Below are positions 63,619-64,000 of a stretch of 64,000 nt of DNA, piece after piece. Source of the stretch: Earliella scabrosa. Taxonomy: Eukaryota; Basidiomycota; Agaricomycetes; Polyporales; Polyporaceae. The notes under the pieces were generated by a model. The model saw only the letters and a program-made list of their open reading frames with translations, was not told the origin of the DNA and searched no databases. The stretch covers positions 2,356,001-2,420,000 of the forward strand of contig JABYQQ010000004.1 in the NCBI GenBank assembly GCA_022605405.1, in the 5' to 3' direction. A program made the position numbers and the translations under genes. Positions within the stretch are counted from its first letter, which is position 1. Every line of letters starts with the position of its first letter.

Positions 63619-64000
63619 GGCTCACCGAGACCGGGCGGCGAGAGGGAGGGGCGGAGACCGCGTTGGCGGAAGTGAGAAAAAGTTGGAGAGGGAGAGAAAG
63701 AAGAAAGAGAGGGCAAGTAGACGTGTTGACTGTGTATCGTGCGTCGTCGTCGAGAGGACGTGAAGGAGAGGGCGGGCTGGGAACGCGAGCCGGGGCAGGA
63801 GAGGGAGAGGGAGGAGGCGACTCAGACACGGAGAGTGATGGCGGAGAGAGAGGACGTCGGGAGCGGAGAACAGGGCTCAGCTGGGGCTGAGGCTGATTGG
63901 AGTGAGGCGCCGGGCGTGGCAGCCCTCGGGCGACATCTCATCTCGCTGGCTGAGATCCAATTGGGATCGCAAACGGCCCTTGTCGCCACCGTTGGCCCAT
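63619..64000. other. Promoter region of the RhoGAP gene, to window edge
   Basis: The + strand is strongly purine-rich (GA-rich), that is a CT-rich leader for the minus-strand gene. Open frames here are low-complexity. A neighbouring gene may start beyond the edge. Confidence 0.45.

Overview
The window looks like a gene-dense stretch of a basidiomycete (Agaricomycetes) nuclear genome. The genes are broken by many short introns, mostly about 50-60 nt, with GT..AG ends; the DNA is GC-rich. The products are fungal housekeeping and membrane proteins (pyruvate carboxylase, SHR3, VRG4, SUR2, MAK16, a DASH subunit), plus one DUF6534 membrane protein, a family typical of mushroom-forming fungi. All gene models come from reading exons across introns by eye and by family resemblance; exon edges not quoted are approximate.

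Layout, left to right. An ABCC/MRP transporter (+) is cut by the left edge and ends at 3459. A mechanosensitive MscS-like channel with an EF-hand (+) covers 4078-6676. A DUF6534 seven-helix-type protein (+) covers 8551-10884, and a Yea4/SLC35B4-type nucleotide-sugar transporter (+) covers 11309-12882. Next come a YANK/STK32-like kinase (-, 14175-16096), guanylate kinase (+, 16514-17256), a mitochondrial DUF1640/Fmp32 protein (-, 17458-18314), MAK16 (+, 18622-19974), sphinganine C4-hydroxylase SUR2 (-, 20207-21304), DASH subunit HSK3 (+, 21629-21922), GDP-mannose transporter VRG4 (+, 22846-24413) and pyruvate carboxylase (+, 25079-30131). A broken nitronate monooxygenase (-, 31007-33087) is followed by SmB (+, 33801-34569). 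Two large gene-poor tracts (34570-47287 and 48287-56271) surround an Ecl1-type lifespan regulator (-, 47288-48286). The window closes with the SHR3 ER chaperone (-, 56272-57469) and a PX-PH-RhoGAP Bem3-like protein (-, 58148-63618).

Several neighbours are divergent and share short promoter intervals: kinase/GUK1, Fmp32/MAK16, SUR2/HSK3 and NMO/SmB. Others converge with only about 200 nt between stops. There is no sign of a dedicated gene cluster or operon-like pathway. A loose theme is the secretory and membrane system: two nucleotide-sugar transporters, SUR2, SHR3, the ABC transporter and the Cdc42/Rho GAP.

The most unusual object is a 631-bp non-autonomous DNA element at 31321-31951. It has perfect 25-bp terminal inverted repeats and a 4-bp CTCC duplication, and it sits inside a coding exon of the nitronate monooxygenase. 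Conceptually removing it restores the reading frame exactly. The same gene also carries an in-frame TAG. Three GC-AG introns, an ATG-only first coding exon in SmB, a hidden C-terminal membrane exon in the Fmp32-like gene and a possible alternative acceptor in HSK3 are the other points worth checking.
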